Origin: Eumeta japonica
Lineage: Eukaryota; Arthropoda; Insecta; Lepidoptera; Psychidae
Assembly (NCBI GenBank): GCA_005406025.1
Contig: BGZK01000533.1
Location: forward strand, 124,001-188,000
Direction: 5' to 3'
DNA: 64,000 nt
Position 1 is the stretch's first letter. Every line of letters begins with the position of its first letter. A program made the translations under genes and the position numbers. Below are positions 37,401 to 52,400 of this stretch, one piece after another. The notes under the pieces were generated by a model, which was not told where the DNA came from, ran no database searches, and saw only the letters and a program-made list of their open reading frames with translations.

Positions 37401-40400
37401 TACGATCTTCATTCACAGGCACGTCGGTCATACAGATAAGCGCCACGGACGCTGACGTGGGACTGAACGGCAAGGTACATTACGAGCTGTCGCCTAAGGA
37501 TCGCGAAGACGGATCCTTCTTCATCGACTCCGCTTCCGGTGTGATCAGGACCAACAAACCATTGGATAGAGAGTCCGTAGCTTCCTACGATCTGAGAGCG
37601 TTGGCGGTCGACGGGGGAACCCCCGCGCTCAGTTCTACTGTACGTAATCCTTTGGCGTTGTTCCCTCTCGTTTTTTGGCATTTCAATGGCGCTGTCATAA
37701 AATAAATTTAATGTGACATGCCTGCAATTGAACATCGTTATTGTTAATTGTAACAGTTCTGAACTAAAAAAATGAAATGCTACTAATTTAGTATGAGGAA
37801 CTGTGTGAAGTCAATACGTAGGGGCTAATAGTTACCTTTCAGTACATTTTAGAACTTTATCATATGCCATCTTTGTCAATAGCTTATTCTTTTTGACAAC
37901 ACGTATTGTATATTAATATATTTTCCAGATAGTAAATGTCGTATAAAGAAAACACAAAACTTTTGCATGGAACTACTCAAATTGTATGGAATTTGTTGTT
38001 TCAGGTGGTAGTACATGTCAGAGTAGAGGATATCAACGACTCACCTCCGGTCTTCGAGAGCGACTGCCTAACTTTCTACGTGCCCGAGAACAGCCCTATC
38101 GGCACCACCGTGGGCGAAATTCACGCTCACGATCCGGGACGAGGGCGCCAACGCTGTTGTGCATTATTCTATTAAAGGTATATATTATTATATTTCATCA
38201 CTTTTGATCAACACATCTATTATATATAGAATTCAAAAGATTATAGATTCCTACTGCCGACGCATATGGAGCATTATACAAATGTATGTTATGTTCATAT
38301 GTGTGGATATTATTTACCAGAGTTCAGAGAAATAACAGGTGTCGTGGCACAAAATAGACATAAGCCCCCGACAAATTCGTCTAAAATCTAAATTAACAAA
38401 AAAAAACTTAAAATTGTGTATTATTAGTATTGTATTGTGCGCATATCGTTTTAAGTGCCATTACAAGTGTGACGATTCTAATAAAGAACAAAGTATGGGG
38501 TGATATAAACATAATTCAATTTCTGTAGGTGGTGACGACTCGAACAGTTTTTCCTTAGAAACGAGACAAGGGTCTGATAAGGCCGAGCTCGTGACGATGG
38601 TCGACCTCGACTACGAGAGTCCCAGGAAGAAGTACGAGTTGGTGATCAGAGCTGCCAGCCCGCCCTTATGGAGCGACGTTAGGTTAGCGTACATGTGTAT
38701 AAACATAACATTAATACATTTTTACAAAATAAATTAATGCTTCATTATGAATCCTTTTGTATTTAAATTTGACCTGTAGTATTCTTTCCGAAGATCTATT
38801 TATGGTCTTGAAATTGTCAATGTCTTGAATATTAAATATGTGATTTCTCTGTTTGTTTCTTTAGGGTAGAAATTTTAGTGACGGATGTCAACGACAACGC
38901 GCCCGTCTTGAAAGATTTTCAAGTAATATTCAACAACTACAAAGACTGCTTTCCGGTCGGCCCGTTTGGCCGAGTGCCTGCGTACGATGCCGATGTAACT
39001 GACAAGGTATTGTTCAATTAATTAATTCACTGTCGAAAATGTAAATAACAACATATTTTTTCCCATGAAAGAATTATGTTATACTTTATAAATAATTACA
39101 CTAATAATTTTCGTTTGTAAGAAGTAAAAAGATTTTAAAAATCCAAAAGTGCACCCCTCACAATGTTTTCATTGAATTTTGATAAGAAACAAAAAAGACT
39201 TTGATGGTAAAACACCTTGAACAAATGCTTCGACTTGCAAGTAGTGCTGAAAATTTTAACAGTATCATCTAGAAATATTATTGCATCTATTACAATCCAT
39301 TCTGTTCGAAACTGATCGTAACGAAGATATATATTTATGTGATACTAGAGGCCACCACTATTTGTGAAAGCCCTTTAGGTCAATAGAATTTCCTTTTTAT
39401 TAATTGTAATTTTACGACACCAAATCAGACAGCCATTTTCAATAAGAAACTAATGCCTCTAATTCTAAAGCTAATAAAAAAGGCTGTCTAATCTCTCACA
39501 AGTGACCGCATTATTAAATTTTGCAGAGTCGTTTAACGGGAACGGTTTTCTAAACTATTTTGATGTATTTTTTTCGTTTCTAATAGATAAAATCATTTTT
39601 TGAAGCGCACATAATTAATTTTCATTAAATTATCTCCATTAAACATCTTCATTAAACATTTTGCGAACATAAAGAACTCTCAGATGCCTGGTATTACGAA
39701 TCTTGCAATAAGCTCTTCTCGATCAAGATCAACATCAGAAAGTAGACTTCGAAAGTTAAAGATGTTATTTGCTTTTTCTTTTTTAACAAAACTAAATCAT
39801 AACAAAATATTGACTGTTGCCCGGGCGCTGCTAAGTGGGCGTACGTTTTTCTCCCTTTTCACTCTGCCTCATTCCTTCGCCCTTACTCGTATGTTCCTTT
39901 TCCTTTCGTTCATATAATTGACAGTGACAAAGCGGAAACAGTAATTTTTCATTAAATTCATAAGTATATTTTAAATGGAGTTTTTATTTTCAGTTAATAT
40001 TCAGAGTGTTATCCGGCAACAACGCTAACTTGGTTCTATTGAACCAAACGACAGGAGCCATGACTCTATCTCCACAGCTCAATACGAACGTGCCTAAATT
40101 GGCAACTATGGAAATATCTGTAACAGGTGTGGTTAACATCATAGTTTCAAATATATTTTATTTTTTCGTTTATTATAAACACCGACATATCCTTGGCTTA
40201 GTATCAAACTGGGTATTTCCCTTGTACTCGTAATGATCCGTAAATCGGAAACTATACTTGAACATCACAATGATACATTTCAAATTTCGTTAGTAACTTA
40301 TTTTGATAGTAGTTAGCTTTCCGATGCTAAGAACGCGATTAAATGTGATATCTTTTTGTTTAATTAAATAATACGAATCGCGACAACAGCCACAAGGTTC

Positions 40401-43400
40401 TATTGCTTTTGCAGACGGAGTGAACGAGGTGAAGGCGGTGATGCAACTTTCGGTGCGGCTCATAACCGAAGATATGTTGTTCAATTCGATCACGGTGCGC
40501 CTAAATGACATGACGGCCGAAAACTTTCTGTCTCCCCTGTTAGGGTTCTTCATAGACGGTCTGGCGGCGATAATACCGTGCCCCAAGGAAAACATATACG
40601 TGTTCAGTGTACAGGTAAATTGTCAATATTATATATTACAGTGATGTTCTAAGTTATTTGTCGATGCTTAAATACAATGTCCTGCTTTGATGACTTTAAT
40701 AGGAATTCGGTCGATTTAGCTATTATTAAGTCAATTGAGACATCAACTTAGCTGTGAATGGATACTCTCAAGAATTTACTGTAAATAACTAGCCAATAAA
40801 TGAATAGTACTTTTTTATTTAATTTGTTGATAAGTTTCGAATTTTTCAACTTTGCTATAAATATACACTACTCATATTGATATTTCATATTCAATAGACA
40901 TTTGATTACACTTTAAGGAAATGGCTACAAATCTGCCTACTTCTTTTTTTAATAAATAACTAAATCCTAAGTATCAATTGTGAAATTAATTTATTACTCT
41001 TTGCGATTTCTTGAATAAATACAGTCTCTAAATGTTGCATCAGGATGACGCGGACGTGACGGGGAATATACTGAACGTCTCATTCTCCGCGAAAAGACCG
41101 GATGTGGAAGTGGGCGTGTCCGGCGACGCGTCGCCGTACTACACGCCCACTCACCTACGCGAAAGGGTGTATTTGCACAGAGCGACTTTGGCGAGATTGG
41201 CTACTGTACAGGTAAGTGGACGTTTCTAGAAGCTTTTTATAAAAAATTCAAGGTTTCCTAGTATTAAGTTTCCGTGTTAATTTCCTCGGCCTGTAGGTGT
41301 CTCTGTGTCACGACGCTTTTTTTTGTGTTTCCCATTTTTATCCTTATCGATATGAAATTTAGCGCACAGATGGGAATTAGTGATGTAAAAACGGAAATTA
41401 AAAATAAACGAGGGTATGCAAATTGGTTACTTGGACGACATAGCTTATTCAATTCTTTTTTTTTTGAGAAACATAAAATATGTGTCACAACGGCAGCGCA
41501 AGATAGTACGAATTCAATACATTCTCGGTACAGAATGATGAACAAAATGCAAATGTGATTTTTCTTAAATCTCCAACATTATCTCCTTAATATACTTACT
41601 ACACTTATTGGATCTATCAATTTGTTTTTTTAAACTAATATAAAAGTGATTGGAATTTTCTTTGCCAAAATATTTGATCACAACCGCCACATCAGTATAT
41701 TGACTCTCTCGAAGTTCTTTTATCGGGTTTAAGAATCGTGTTTTCTACTCTATTTTATATTATTTTATGATATTTAAATTGTGTTCAGGACTTGCCCCCC
41801 AGAATATATCTGGTGGTGCAAGTCTAGAATTCATAAGGAGGTTCATGATTTCGAACCTGCAGTCGCATGCGACACGACATGTGACGAATATTATAGATGC
41901 TGTAGGTACTATCGAATTCATAACATCTTCTTAATATAAGTTCTAAATCATTCTATTGTATTCACTTTCATTTCAGGTGCTTCCTTTCGACGACAACATT
42001 TGCGTGCACGAACCGTGCCTCAACTACGAAGAGTGTCTGACCGTTCTGAAATTCGGTAATGCGTCCGGTTTCATCAGCAGCGACACCGTGTTGTTCAGAC
42101 CCATTTATCCCGTCACGACGTTCACGTGCCGGTGCCCGCACGGATTTACCGGTAGGCTGTTCTGCTGAAAATTTTGGGGATTTTTGACATGACTATTTTT
42201 TTTTAAATTCTAGTTCACTGTAACGTTTATCGATGAAAAAATGCGTAGCGACAATAATCCTTTATCGACTTTTTCTTAAAGATTTTTTTTATATTTACAC
42301 AAGTATAATTGAACTATTTAATTAAAATTAAGTATGTCGTGGCTTACAACTTATACGATCTTAAAATCTAATTAAGATTCCATATTAACAAAAAAAAAAC
42401 CTCACATAATAAAATACATTCAGCGCTACAAATGTAATCTTCTTCCCAAAATACCGCATGGGCATGAATTGCGCAGGTTCCAAAGAGCACTACATGTGCG
42501 ATACAGAAGTAGACCTCTGCTATTCCTCCCCTTGCCTCAACGGCGGCAGCTGCATGCGTCGCGAAGGCGGCCATTCGTGCGTCTGCGCAGCGGGATATAC
42601 TGGTTAGTACATATCTTTTACATGTATTTGTCGTTATTGAATTTCAGGTGTAGGAATATTATTTCATCATTTGTATATTGAGTTATTAATCTACATAATT
42701 TAAAAACATTCATCACAGCTAAAGAAATTAAGAAACAACATAATTTGGAGCAAGTTACCTTATCGGTACCAAACAGGTACTACTAACTCAACTTATGACT
42801 CAACAACTTAAAAGAAAGAATATTATTTAATTAAATGTTGACTTTTAAAAATAGGTAGTATCTAATGGCAAAACGGTGTTTTAATTTGTGTAACTTAAGA
42901 GTTAATGTTCTTTTACAAGTTTTAAATTAATTTAATACGATGTTAGGATGTTTGGATCAAATTTTGCTACTCAAATTTGATACAATGATGTGGATTACAT
43001 AATAATTAATATTTTTTTATTTTCATTAAAAAACTTAACTTTATCAAGTTGAACGGCTGTAATATGTTTCATCTATTGCTCATAAAGTTATTCTAACTTC
43101 GTAAACTTATGTCTCTTAAATATTAAACTATTGTAAAAAATTTAATTGTATCTCCGAAATACTTTATATAATTTCTGAAAACTGTGAATCGAAAAACCGA
43201 ATCTTATAATTCTATCTTGTCCGTCTGTCTGTGTTGTAGCCTTATAACTATGCCATTTTTCATAGATTGTAAAAAATTATACAGGTATTCTTGTGTGAAC
43301 TGCCATATGATTATGGCTGTAAATTTAAAAACAAATAGGAAGATACTCTGAATATTAAATCAAAGAAGTTTTTTGCAGTGCACCACATTTTTCAGTCACT

Positions 43401-46400
43401 TTTTTGAAATAAAAAATAAAACGATCCCTCTTTCATTTAATTTTAGTGCAATTGTAAACGTATTTCTTTCGTTGTTACTTTCCTGACCAGTCATAAAATG
43501 GTAAATTATTAAAATATTACGACGTATTTCAAGTGTTATTTTAAAAGCTATGAAATAAAATATTTTTGTACTTGAATTTGATTTTTAACCCCAGACACGG
43601 GATGCAGACTCCCAATTAGGCTGGGTTTTCTTTAATTAATTATACTGAATATATTTGTTTGTTTTTTTTTAATTCAAAATCATATAAAACTTTCAGGTGA
43701 AAATTGCGAGACTATACTAACAAAGGCAACATGCGACATGAACGCGGACGGCAGCGTGTGCCGCGGCGGGTCGCAGTGCATCGCGCGGCGGGAGGGATAC
43801 TGTGCCAGGGCTGTGCCATAGACAACAACTACACCACGCCCATGTGCGAGTTGCGCGCGAGGAGCTTCCCCGCCACCTCCTTCCTAACGTTTCCGAGTTT
43901 GAAAAGGAGATACAGGCTGCATTTGAAATTAAGGTTTGTACGACCATATCGGAAAAGTAATGTGATTGTATATACCTGCGTAGAATTGAAATTTTAGTCG
44001 CTCAGAAATTTAATTCGGCGAATCATTGCATCTCTCATTCTTCGAATTTCAAAATCGGATCCTTAGTCTTCGAAACGTAACGCAATAACGGCGGTACAGC
44101 ATAAGTCATTAGACACTTTACGAACTTTTGATAAAGCTGATTTTGTTTTGACAAAAAATGTTATAGGTAGAGATGGCTGTCAAACTTCGAAATCGGATTG
44201 TCTTCTAAACATAACGTAATAACGATATTAATGCACATGCCATTAGACACCTTATTTGGTTGCCAAAAGCTAATTTTCTTTTAACAAATAAATGTTATAA
44301 GTAGATGGGCTGTTCACGCCATATTATAGAACAGCAAAATAAGGTTCATTCTTTTTAAACCAAATGTATTGAGCATAGAATTTTACCGTATTATTAGTAT
44401 TATTTTATACCTTTTATAAATAAATTGCTTCATCAGATCACTACCTACGCGTACGAGGTTAACTGATCAACCTTTACTTTTCTGATATGTTTGTACGTAT
44501 GTGCAATCTTAAGTTACAATTCAGTATGTGATTTTATTGGATATTTCCCCTGATCTTCGCTAGGAACAACGGTGCATTCAAACCGGAACGTACGTAAGGG
44601 CGTATTGACCAATGATTTTTCAAGTTAATGTAAATCAAATCACCGCTCCTTTCCTCGGTCGGTCTTGGATTTTATCGTCGTTAACTTTGCATTCTTACAC
44701 TTATTTAGAATATAACCGCAACCGTTTTATTTTATGAGAAATGACATCGAAATGGGGGTCGCAATAAAAAACATTTTAATTACAGGTTCGCCACTCAAAC
44801 GACTTCAGGGTTACTTCTATACAACGGTCGCTACAACGAACGTCACGACTTCTTGGCTCTGGAGGCGGTGACCAGCGGCGCCGGCCGCGACGGAGGCCCC
44901 GGCCTCCGGTTCACGTTCGCACTGGGAGGCGGACGGACAGAGGTCACCGTGGCTGGCAACGTCGCCGACGGAAGTTGGCATGCGGTGGAAGTGAACTATT
45001 TTAATAGGGTAAATAATATTATGTACATTATAGATAAAAGCTAATGCCAAATACCAAGTTCGAAGGTAGATAATTAACAATATAAATAATAAACTATGGT
45101 CGCTGAGAATCTCGTTCATTTAAAGAAGGTTTGTGAATCTCGCGAAAACTTGATCGACGCCCGTAAAATATAACCGATTAGAAATATATTAAAGCGGACG
45201 ATTAACCTATCCATTTAAAATATAAAAAAAACGAGGGGTGTCGTGGGACACCAGGTAGGAACGAAGTTCCTTCGGCTAATCGTGCACAATTTTATGTAGG
45301 TTTTCTTGATTTTTCTCTTAAAATTTGCTGATTAGTTTTTATTTAAGTACAGGAAAGTATTTAGGAAATTCAGTATTTTAGGAAATAAAATAAATTACGT
45401 AAAATAAAAAAAAATCGTAATCAAATTATCAACTAAAATAACAAAATATGTCCCTTTATTTTTGTTTGACAACACAAAATTACATAGAAATAGAATAATT
45501 TCCCACTATTATCACTGTCGATTGCATTCAAGTCATTTGTTAGTTCACTTGCCATTGTTACTATATTTATTATTGTTTTGACGATTTGAAATTATATGAA
45601 AATAAACGTGACTACTCACGAGTAAAATGTATCTATAATGTGAATATTAGTCAAGTGCTTGTCCATGAATTCATGAGTATATACTATGCATTGGCGGGGT
45701 GGAGTGGTAATAGAGAGAGAAGGGATGAGAGAACGAAAAGAAAGAGGAAGAAAGAGAAAGGTATTATGCACTACTCGCTTGTGTATACGACTGTCGCGCC
45801 TGTGCACGTCTCATTTAACGGTTTTATTCCACGGACTTTTTCTTACGGTTTTACTATCACATTTTTTTCAGTTCGGTCGCGCAGCCAAATCCCTATCTCC
45901 TCCAAGCCCGCCGTAAGGAACTTCGTTCCAATAATCCGTTTTCATAATTCTCATTTTTTTAGCTTATGTGCATTAAAAGTGTCCTGCGATAAGTGGACAA
46001 ATTTAAATATGCAATTTCATTTTTAAATTTAAATAAACATAATTTGCGCTATAAAATTTATATTTTCTTCACCTTTTTCTCAGACCGCAACAATGGTGTT
46101 AGACGAATGCGACAGAGCGTTGTCTTTGGCGGGCGCCGCAGAATTCGGCGCCGAGTACGCGTGTGCGAATTTCACAAGGAAGCAATTACCGCCGCGGTGT
46201 GACATACCCACGGAAACCTGCCACAGGTATATGTATATCATGTCTGTGTATAAATAAAAGAAGAAACCGACTGACCGACGTACAGCTAAAACGACTGAGT
46301 CTGATAACTTGATATTTTACATAAGCCTTAATTTTTAATGCCGGTGAACACCAATAAGAGATTTTTTAAAAATTCGTCGTCAAGGGGTTGAAAAGGAGAG

Positions 46401-49400
46401 TGTGAAAGCTTTTAAGATAGTACCGTTAATTTTTAGTTATATAGGATTATTAAAATACGTTTTGGGTGCATCTTTTTTAAAAAAATGTGCATTTTAGGCT
46501 TCTTGAAAATTTTACCCAAAATAGGGCTTGAACGTTTGTATAGAAGTATTGTTCGTGTTTAAGTTAGGGTTATAAAAATCGATATTTGGGGTCTTCGGCG
46601 GTCAAATAGGGGGTAAAAGTTTGTATGAGGGTTTCAGAAGTCAGATCAATTTTATATTTTAATGTCTATAGACCTTATGTAGGACTGCGATAGGAAATGA
46701 GAGCACGATAGGGATTGAAATCGAGAGCCCAAACGAGTGAAGCCACAAGCAAAAGCTAAGTATTAAACGACAGAAGCATTACGAGTAGAGAAATTAAAAC
46801 ATAACTTAAAAGCTATATTTTTATGTGAATAAAAAATTTTACAATTTAATTAACAGAAATTAAGATAAGGAATTGCACCTGATACGGTTGAACAAGTTCA
46901 GTCTAAAACACTACATTTTCAATACAGAAGAAACGTTTCATCTTAAAATATTTTAGAGCAACTAAATCCTTTTTAAATTTGCTACCTTTTTGACAGAAAA
47001 GTTTTATTTTCAACATTGTAGCTAATAATTTGCTTTTTTTTATTGAAGTGTTATTTAGCTCTTTTTATATAGCTGTGATAGTAATTTTATTGAAATTTCC
47101 AATTTCTACATATTTATACTTTTATTTCTCCATGTTTTAGGTTTCTAGATCTGACTGGTCCGCTACAAATCGGTGGGTTACCTAATATTCCGAGCAGTTT
47201 TCAAGTCAGAAACAAAGATTTTGTTGGCTGCATCGCGGACTTCTACATCGATCACAAATTCATAGATTTGAACAGGTATGAAATTGTCATTTAATATCGA
47301 GAAATTAAAACCAATCGCTTCCTTTCTCCGCCGATCGCCAATTATTAAATACTTTATTATTTTACAACACTGCAAAATTCCATTTGAAACATTAGAATAG
47401 GTCCAACCAGAAACTGTCTTTAGAAATATATTATTACTTGTGTTTTTTTATATATCGATCTGTCTTATTTTACAGTTACGTAGCAGATAACGGTACAATA
47501 GCGGGTTGCCCGGAGAAGAGATCACGCTGTATATCCTCTCCTTGTTACAATGGCGGGGAATGCAGGGACCTGTGGGACACGTACTTGTGCCTGTGCCCCG
47601 ACGGCTACACCGGCAAAGATTGCGGGGAAAGTGAGTTAATCAACCTGTATTTTCATTAACAATTATCTTAATATTTCTAATTTCCTACGACGGTCATTTT
47701 TTATATCGTTAAAATTTTCTCGCCCTGCACGTATTTAAAGATTCCGCGCAGTGTGGGAACTTACGCGTTTCGCCTATTTTCATCCCCAAATATTTGTTTA
47801 AATCACAGCGACGTCCCTGCCGTGGCGGTTCGGCGGCGACGGCGTGCTGTCGTTCAACCCCCTCCTCCGGCCGATACAGCTGCCGTGGCTCAACGCGCTG
47901 TCCGTGCGCACCAGGCAGCGGGACGCGTTCCTTATCTCCATACAAGTCGGACAGAACAGCACTATACTGATTAGTGTATGTGTTGCACTCTCTTTACGTG
48001 AAACGTCAAAAAAAAAAACTTTGTAAAAATCACGGAAATTCTCCAAAAAAAGACCATGTATTTTGTTCGATTTTCGATTCACGGTTAACCAGTATGCGTA
48101 TGAAAAATAAGACCTTTATTAAAAAAGAAATGTTAAATTCGATTAAATTAAATGTATTATTTTTCAACTTTCAACCACGAAACACTACTTTTACTGTATC
48201 TATTCTAAATATATTGTAAATATTACACTTTTTTGTACTTCTGCTTTAAAGTTACACATTAATGCCTTGGTAAAATGTTACTAATTCTCTTATTAAAGGC
48301 GAATCACGAAATTTCACGATTATTGATCCTCTTGATATCTCCAAAAAAAATAGATAACCTTTATATTTAAAAAGGAAATTATTATGAAAAATAAAAAAAT
48401 GAAAATTGATCTACATCGAGTCTAAGTTTGAAATGAAATGTTGCAAATGTTTAGTTACGAATACAATTAAGTACTTATTCGGTCCCCGGTAAAATCAAAT
48501 ATGGTTTTGAAAAGTTAGAAATGAACAAGAAATTTGGATTTTCTAAAAGCAAATTATATATTTTTTTCTTCCAGCTCAAATCGGGTCTGCTGCACTACTC
48601 GTATAACGATGAATCTATGTATCTACCTACGACTACTTTGGCCGATGGCGAATGGCACAGAATTGAAATCAAATGGTTGGGCACCGACATATCTGTCAGC
48701 ATCGACTACGGGCATAGGAACGCTTTGCTGCCGATGCTGGCCAACAAAGTGCAAGGCCAATACATTGGTAAAATATTAATCGGAGGTCCAGATACTACGG
48801 CAGGACTGTTGGCTTCTGACTTAGGATACTTCGAAGGTTGTATACAGGTATACCATGTGTTCTGCCACTGTTTTACCTCCGCTAACTAAATGTCGACGCA
48901 AGACGCTTATAGTGATTCTGAAATATAGTTAGTTGCTAACAATCACTAAAGATGGAAATGGAATGGCGTTTTACTTACAATTCAAATAACTCATATTACT
49001 GATTTTTGTGGCCTCTACCAAAAACGACGATAGTGTAGATTGATATTACAGAGAATATGTTAATATAAATAAAAAAAAACTATATCACTGTAGCTGCATA
49101 TCTAAATGGCATCATTCATATGTAGGTAACTTATTAAATAGTTAATGTTGTTCAGTATTTGATCGATGTTAACGTGAAGCTAATATTATTATCGATTCTA
49201 TCAATATCGATATAAATTTAAAATAGTCGTTCTATTCCATTAGTACTTCTTACGGCTCAACTATTAGTTTTTATACGACTTATTTATTCTCAAGAGACAT
49301 TTATATTTTTACTATACTCGGTGGATGTACGGAGCATTAAGAGCGTACTTTTTTGTTGGAATTGCAATAGAACGAAAATTTATGATAAATACCATGGTAT

Positions 49401-52400
49401 TTTGAGGGCTTTCAGATATTTATATTATATTTCTCATTTGAAACAGGACGTGCGCATAGGCACAGCGCAGACGCTGTTAAATCGGCCCACTGTGCGCGAG
49501 AACGTTCGCGACGGCTGCCAATCGCGTGCAGACTGTCAGCTCTCAATATGTCCCCCCTACGTAAGTTATTTAAACCTTTTTTTATTCCATATTATAGACA
49601 TACTCTTTTTTCTATTTACAATTCATATATTCGGTTTTTTCTATTTGCATTTCATATTTAGTATATCAAAAACATCTAATTTCTTGTTGTCCTCATTCAT
49701 AATGTTACTTTAATACATTATTAACATATTACGTAGATCTATTTTCACCCTTTGGATATAAAATCTTATAAAAAGCCGCATATCTGTCATGGTTCTTGCA
49801 CAATTCATTAATTTATCTTAATCTTTATCTTCACATAAATTATGTGAGAGTTGCCCTTTTGAAACATATCACAAGACACTGTTGTGTAATACTTTTCATG
49901 CTTATTTTCATAATAACCCATATTTCAGAGCAAGTGCATAACCTCCTGGGATAACACCGAGTGCGAGTGCGAGTCGGGCCGCGTGGGACCGCACTGCGTG
50001 GCCAAGTGCTCGCTGGAACCGTGCGGACACCACGCGACCTGCACGCCCGACGAGTCCTGGAGACAGTACACCTGCAGCTGCGACGCTGGAGAAATGCTAA
50101 CCGGTAAGATAAGTTGAGATTTTAATCATTTTAATGTTATAAATAAATAATCATTGTATATGTTCTTTTTTTCGGATAAATTCGACAATTCGACAATATC
50201 AATTATCATATTTTTCCACAAACGCACAATAACTAATAAAAATATAATTTACTATTATTATACTGGTCAATGATGTAGTTTTAGAACTAGAAAAAATAAT
50301 ATTATTTCAAGAATTAATTAAGATATTTGTTAATGCATTCTGTAAAGTGTAAAAATAGTAACCGTTCCAACTTAACAGAGTTTTTCCCGTCTGCATATCT
50401 CACATTTATAATACCGGCAAATGTAATTTGTGATTATAAAAAAAATATTTCTGACAATTCTGGAATTCAATTATTACGATATCTTTTTTAAACTACACCG
50501 TTCTCTCACGTCACTATTATTATATCTATCTTCCAAGAATATCCCAAACTAATATTACTCAGGGATCGAATTTCCACTGCTGTGATTTTACTTTCGTATT
50601 TCTTCCGTCATACTCAACTTTTACTGCTGTGCATAAGCGTAAGAACCAGGACTCAATCATGGACAGTGTATTGACATTGAGAGGATAGACGCTTTTGAGA
50701 CATCTTTACTGCAAGCATGGCTGAATTAGCTTTGTTTTCCGTTGTAAATTGTTCATTTATTATAAAAAATGAAAAATTATATGTGATAATAATTTGATTG
50801 AAAGCTCTAACGTATTTGTTTCAGACGCTGGCTGCATTCAGCGCACAGAAGAGCAATGCCCTGGCGGCTGGTGGGGCACGGGCTCTTGCGGGCCTTGTGC
50901 CTGTGACGTCAACCGCGGTTACCACCCACACTGCGACAGGAACACCGGTGCCTGCCACTGTAAGGTAGTATACTGTTGTGTATTAATAAAACATACGCAT
51001 TCAATTGACAACATAATTTGTTTTGTCAATTGCTCGATTCTGTCTACATACAATTGAAGAAATTGATTTTGTAGAATAGAATTGTAGAAATTGAATTGAT
51101 GCATATAGAAATTGATTTCGATATTCATCATTGATATATCAGTTGTATTAATCGACCGTCAGTTAATATTTTTGTATGAGTCACTGGTGAATGGACGGAC
51201 AATTCACACTTTCAAGGTTTAATGGCACATGGTGACTTCCACCCTTAACATATTACAGAAGCTTCAGAAGAAAGAAAAATATCTCGAACCGGTCATGAAT
51301 TTTGATTTGATTATCGGCTTTTTTACGAATTACAAGCTGTACCACAGAGCTTTTGATGATCACACATTTCATGTGTAAATTAGTATTGCGCAATAAAAAT
51401 ATGGTATATGACCAAAGTTTATGTCAGAATTAAATTACATGTAAATCTATTAAATCATGTTGTTGTGCGTGTGTATAAAAAATCGCCATATACGAAAATT
51501 TACGAAATAGATGACACTTCTGTACCTAACAACTTTTCGCAGGACAACCATTACAAGCCGTTAGGCTCCAGCGAATGCCTGCCATGCCAGTGCTACTCGG
51601 TCGGCGCCATGAACAGTTCCTGTGAGCCAGTGACCGGCCAGTGCAACTGCCGGCGCGGCGTCATCGGTCGTGCGTGCGACTCGTGCGCCAACGTGTACGC
51701 CGAGTTAACCACGCAACATGGATGCGAAGGTGTGTGTGGTGCTGTAAATTATTTTACCTGAAAGCAGATTATTACATGTAAATTTATATTAAATGATGAT
51801 TGAATAGCTGCTATCAATCAAACCTGTAAAATGAAACGATATGTAACATGAGGATGATGATGTTCCTAATTTCTTTTCCACTTGTCTGTGCAATTCCCAA
51901 AATACTGGTTTGAAATAGCGCAACGAAAAATGGGTGGGCATACAAAAAATATCTTCACGTGCATATTTGTTAAGGAGATTAAATACTCTGGTTCCTATAA
52001 TAATAAACGAATGGGAAGGTATCGATCCCGCTACATTTCCAAATTTTCATTATTATTTCAGTAATATACGACGGCTGCCCAAGATCGTTTGCGGAGGGCG
52101 TGTGGTGGCCGCGCACTAAATTTGGTATAGAAGCTGTAGCAGAATGTCCACCAGGTAACTTGTTTGCTAATTGGTAATCAGTTACATTATTGATGAAATT
52201 GTGTTTTTAGATATAAGATATTACTATATTAAAAATCGCTTTTTTACTTTTTTTCTAACATATAAATATATTTATAATACCTTTTTATTCCGTTTTATTT
52301 ATCAAAACGTTCACGATTATTTTGAAGTTCTTACTGCATAAATTGTACAATATATAAAGGGATTCTCCTAATTTGCTCATGAAATTCAGAACTCTTACTG

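Noticed and set aside
38130..38177. Programmed ribosomal frameshift in exon 14
   Set aside because: No slippery heptamer or downstream structure is seen, the correction is a single base in a G run, and a second indel of opposite sense occurs in exon 22; sequence error is simpler.
45586..46026. 146-codon open frame in intron 23
   Set aside because: It is Arg/Glu/Lys-rich low complexity within an inverted-repeat element and overlaps other-frame open stretches.
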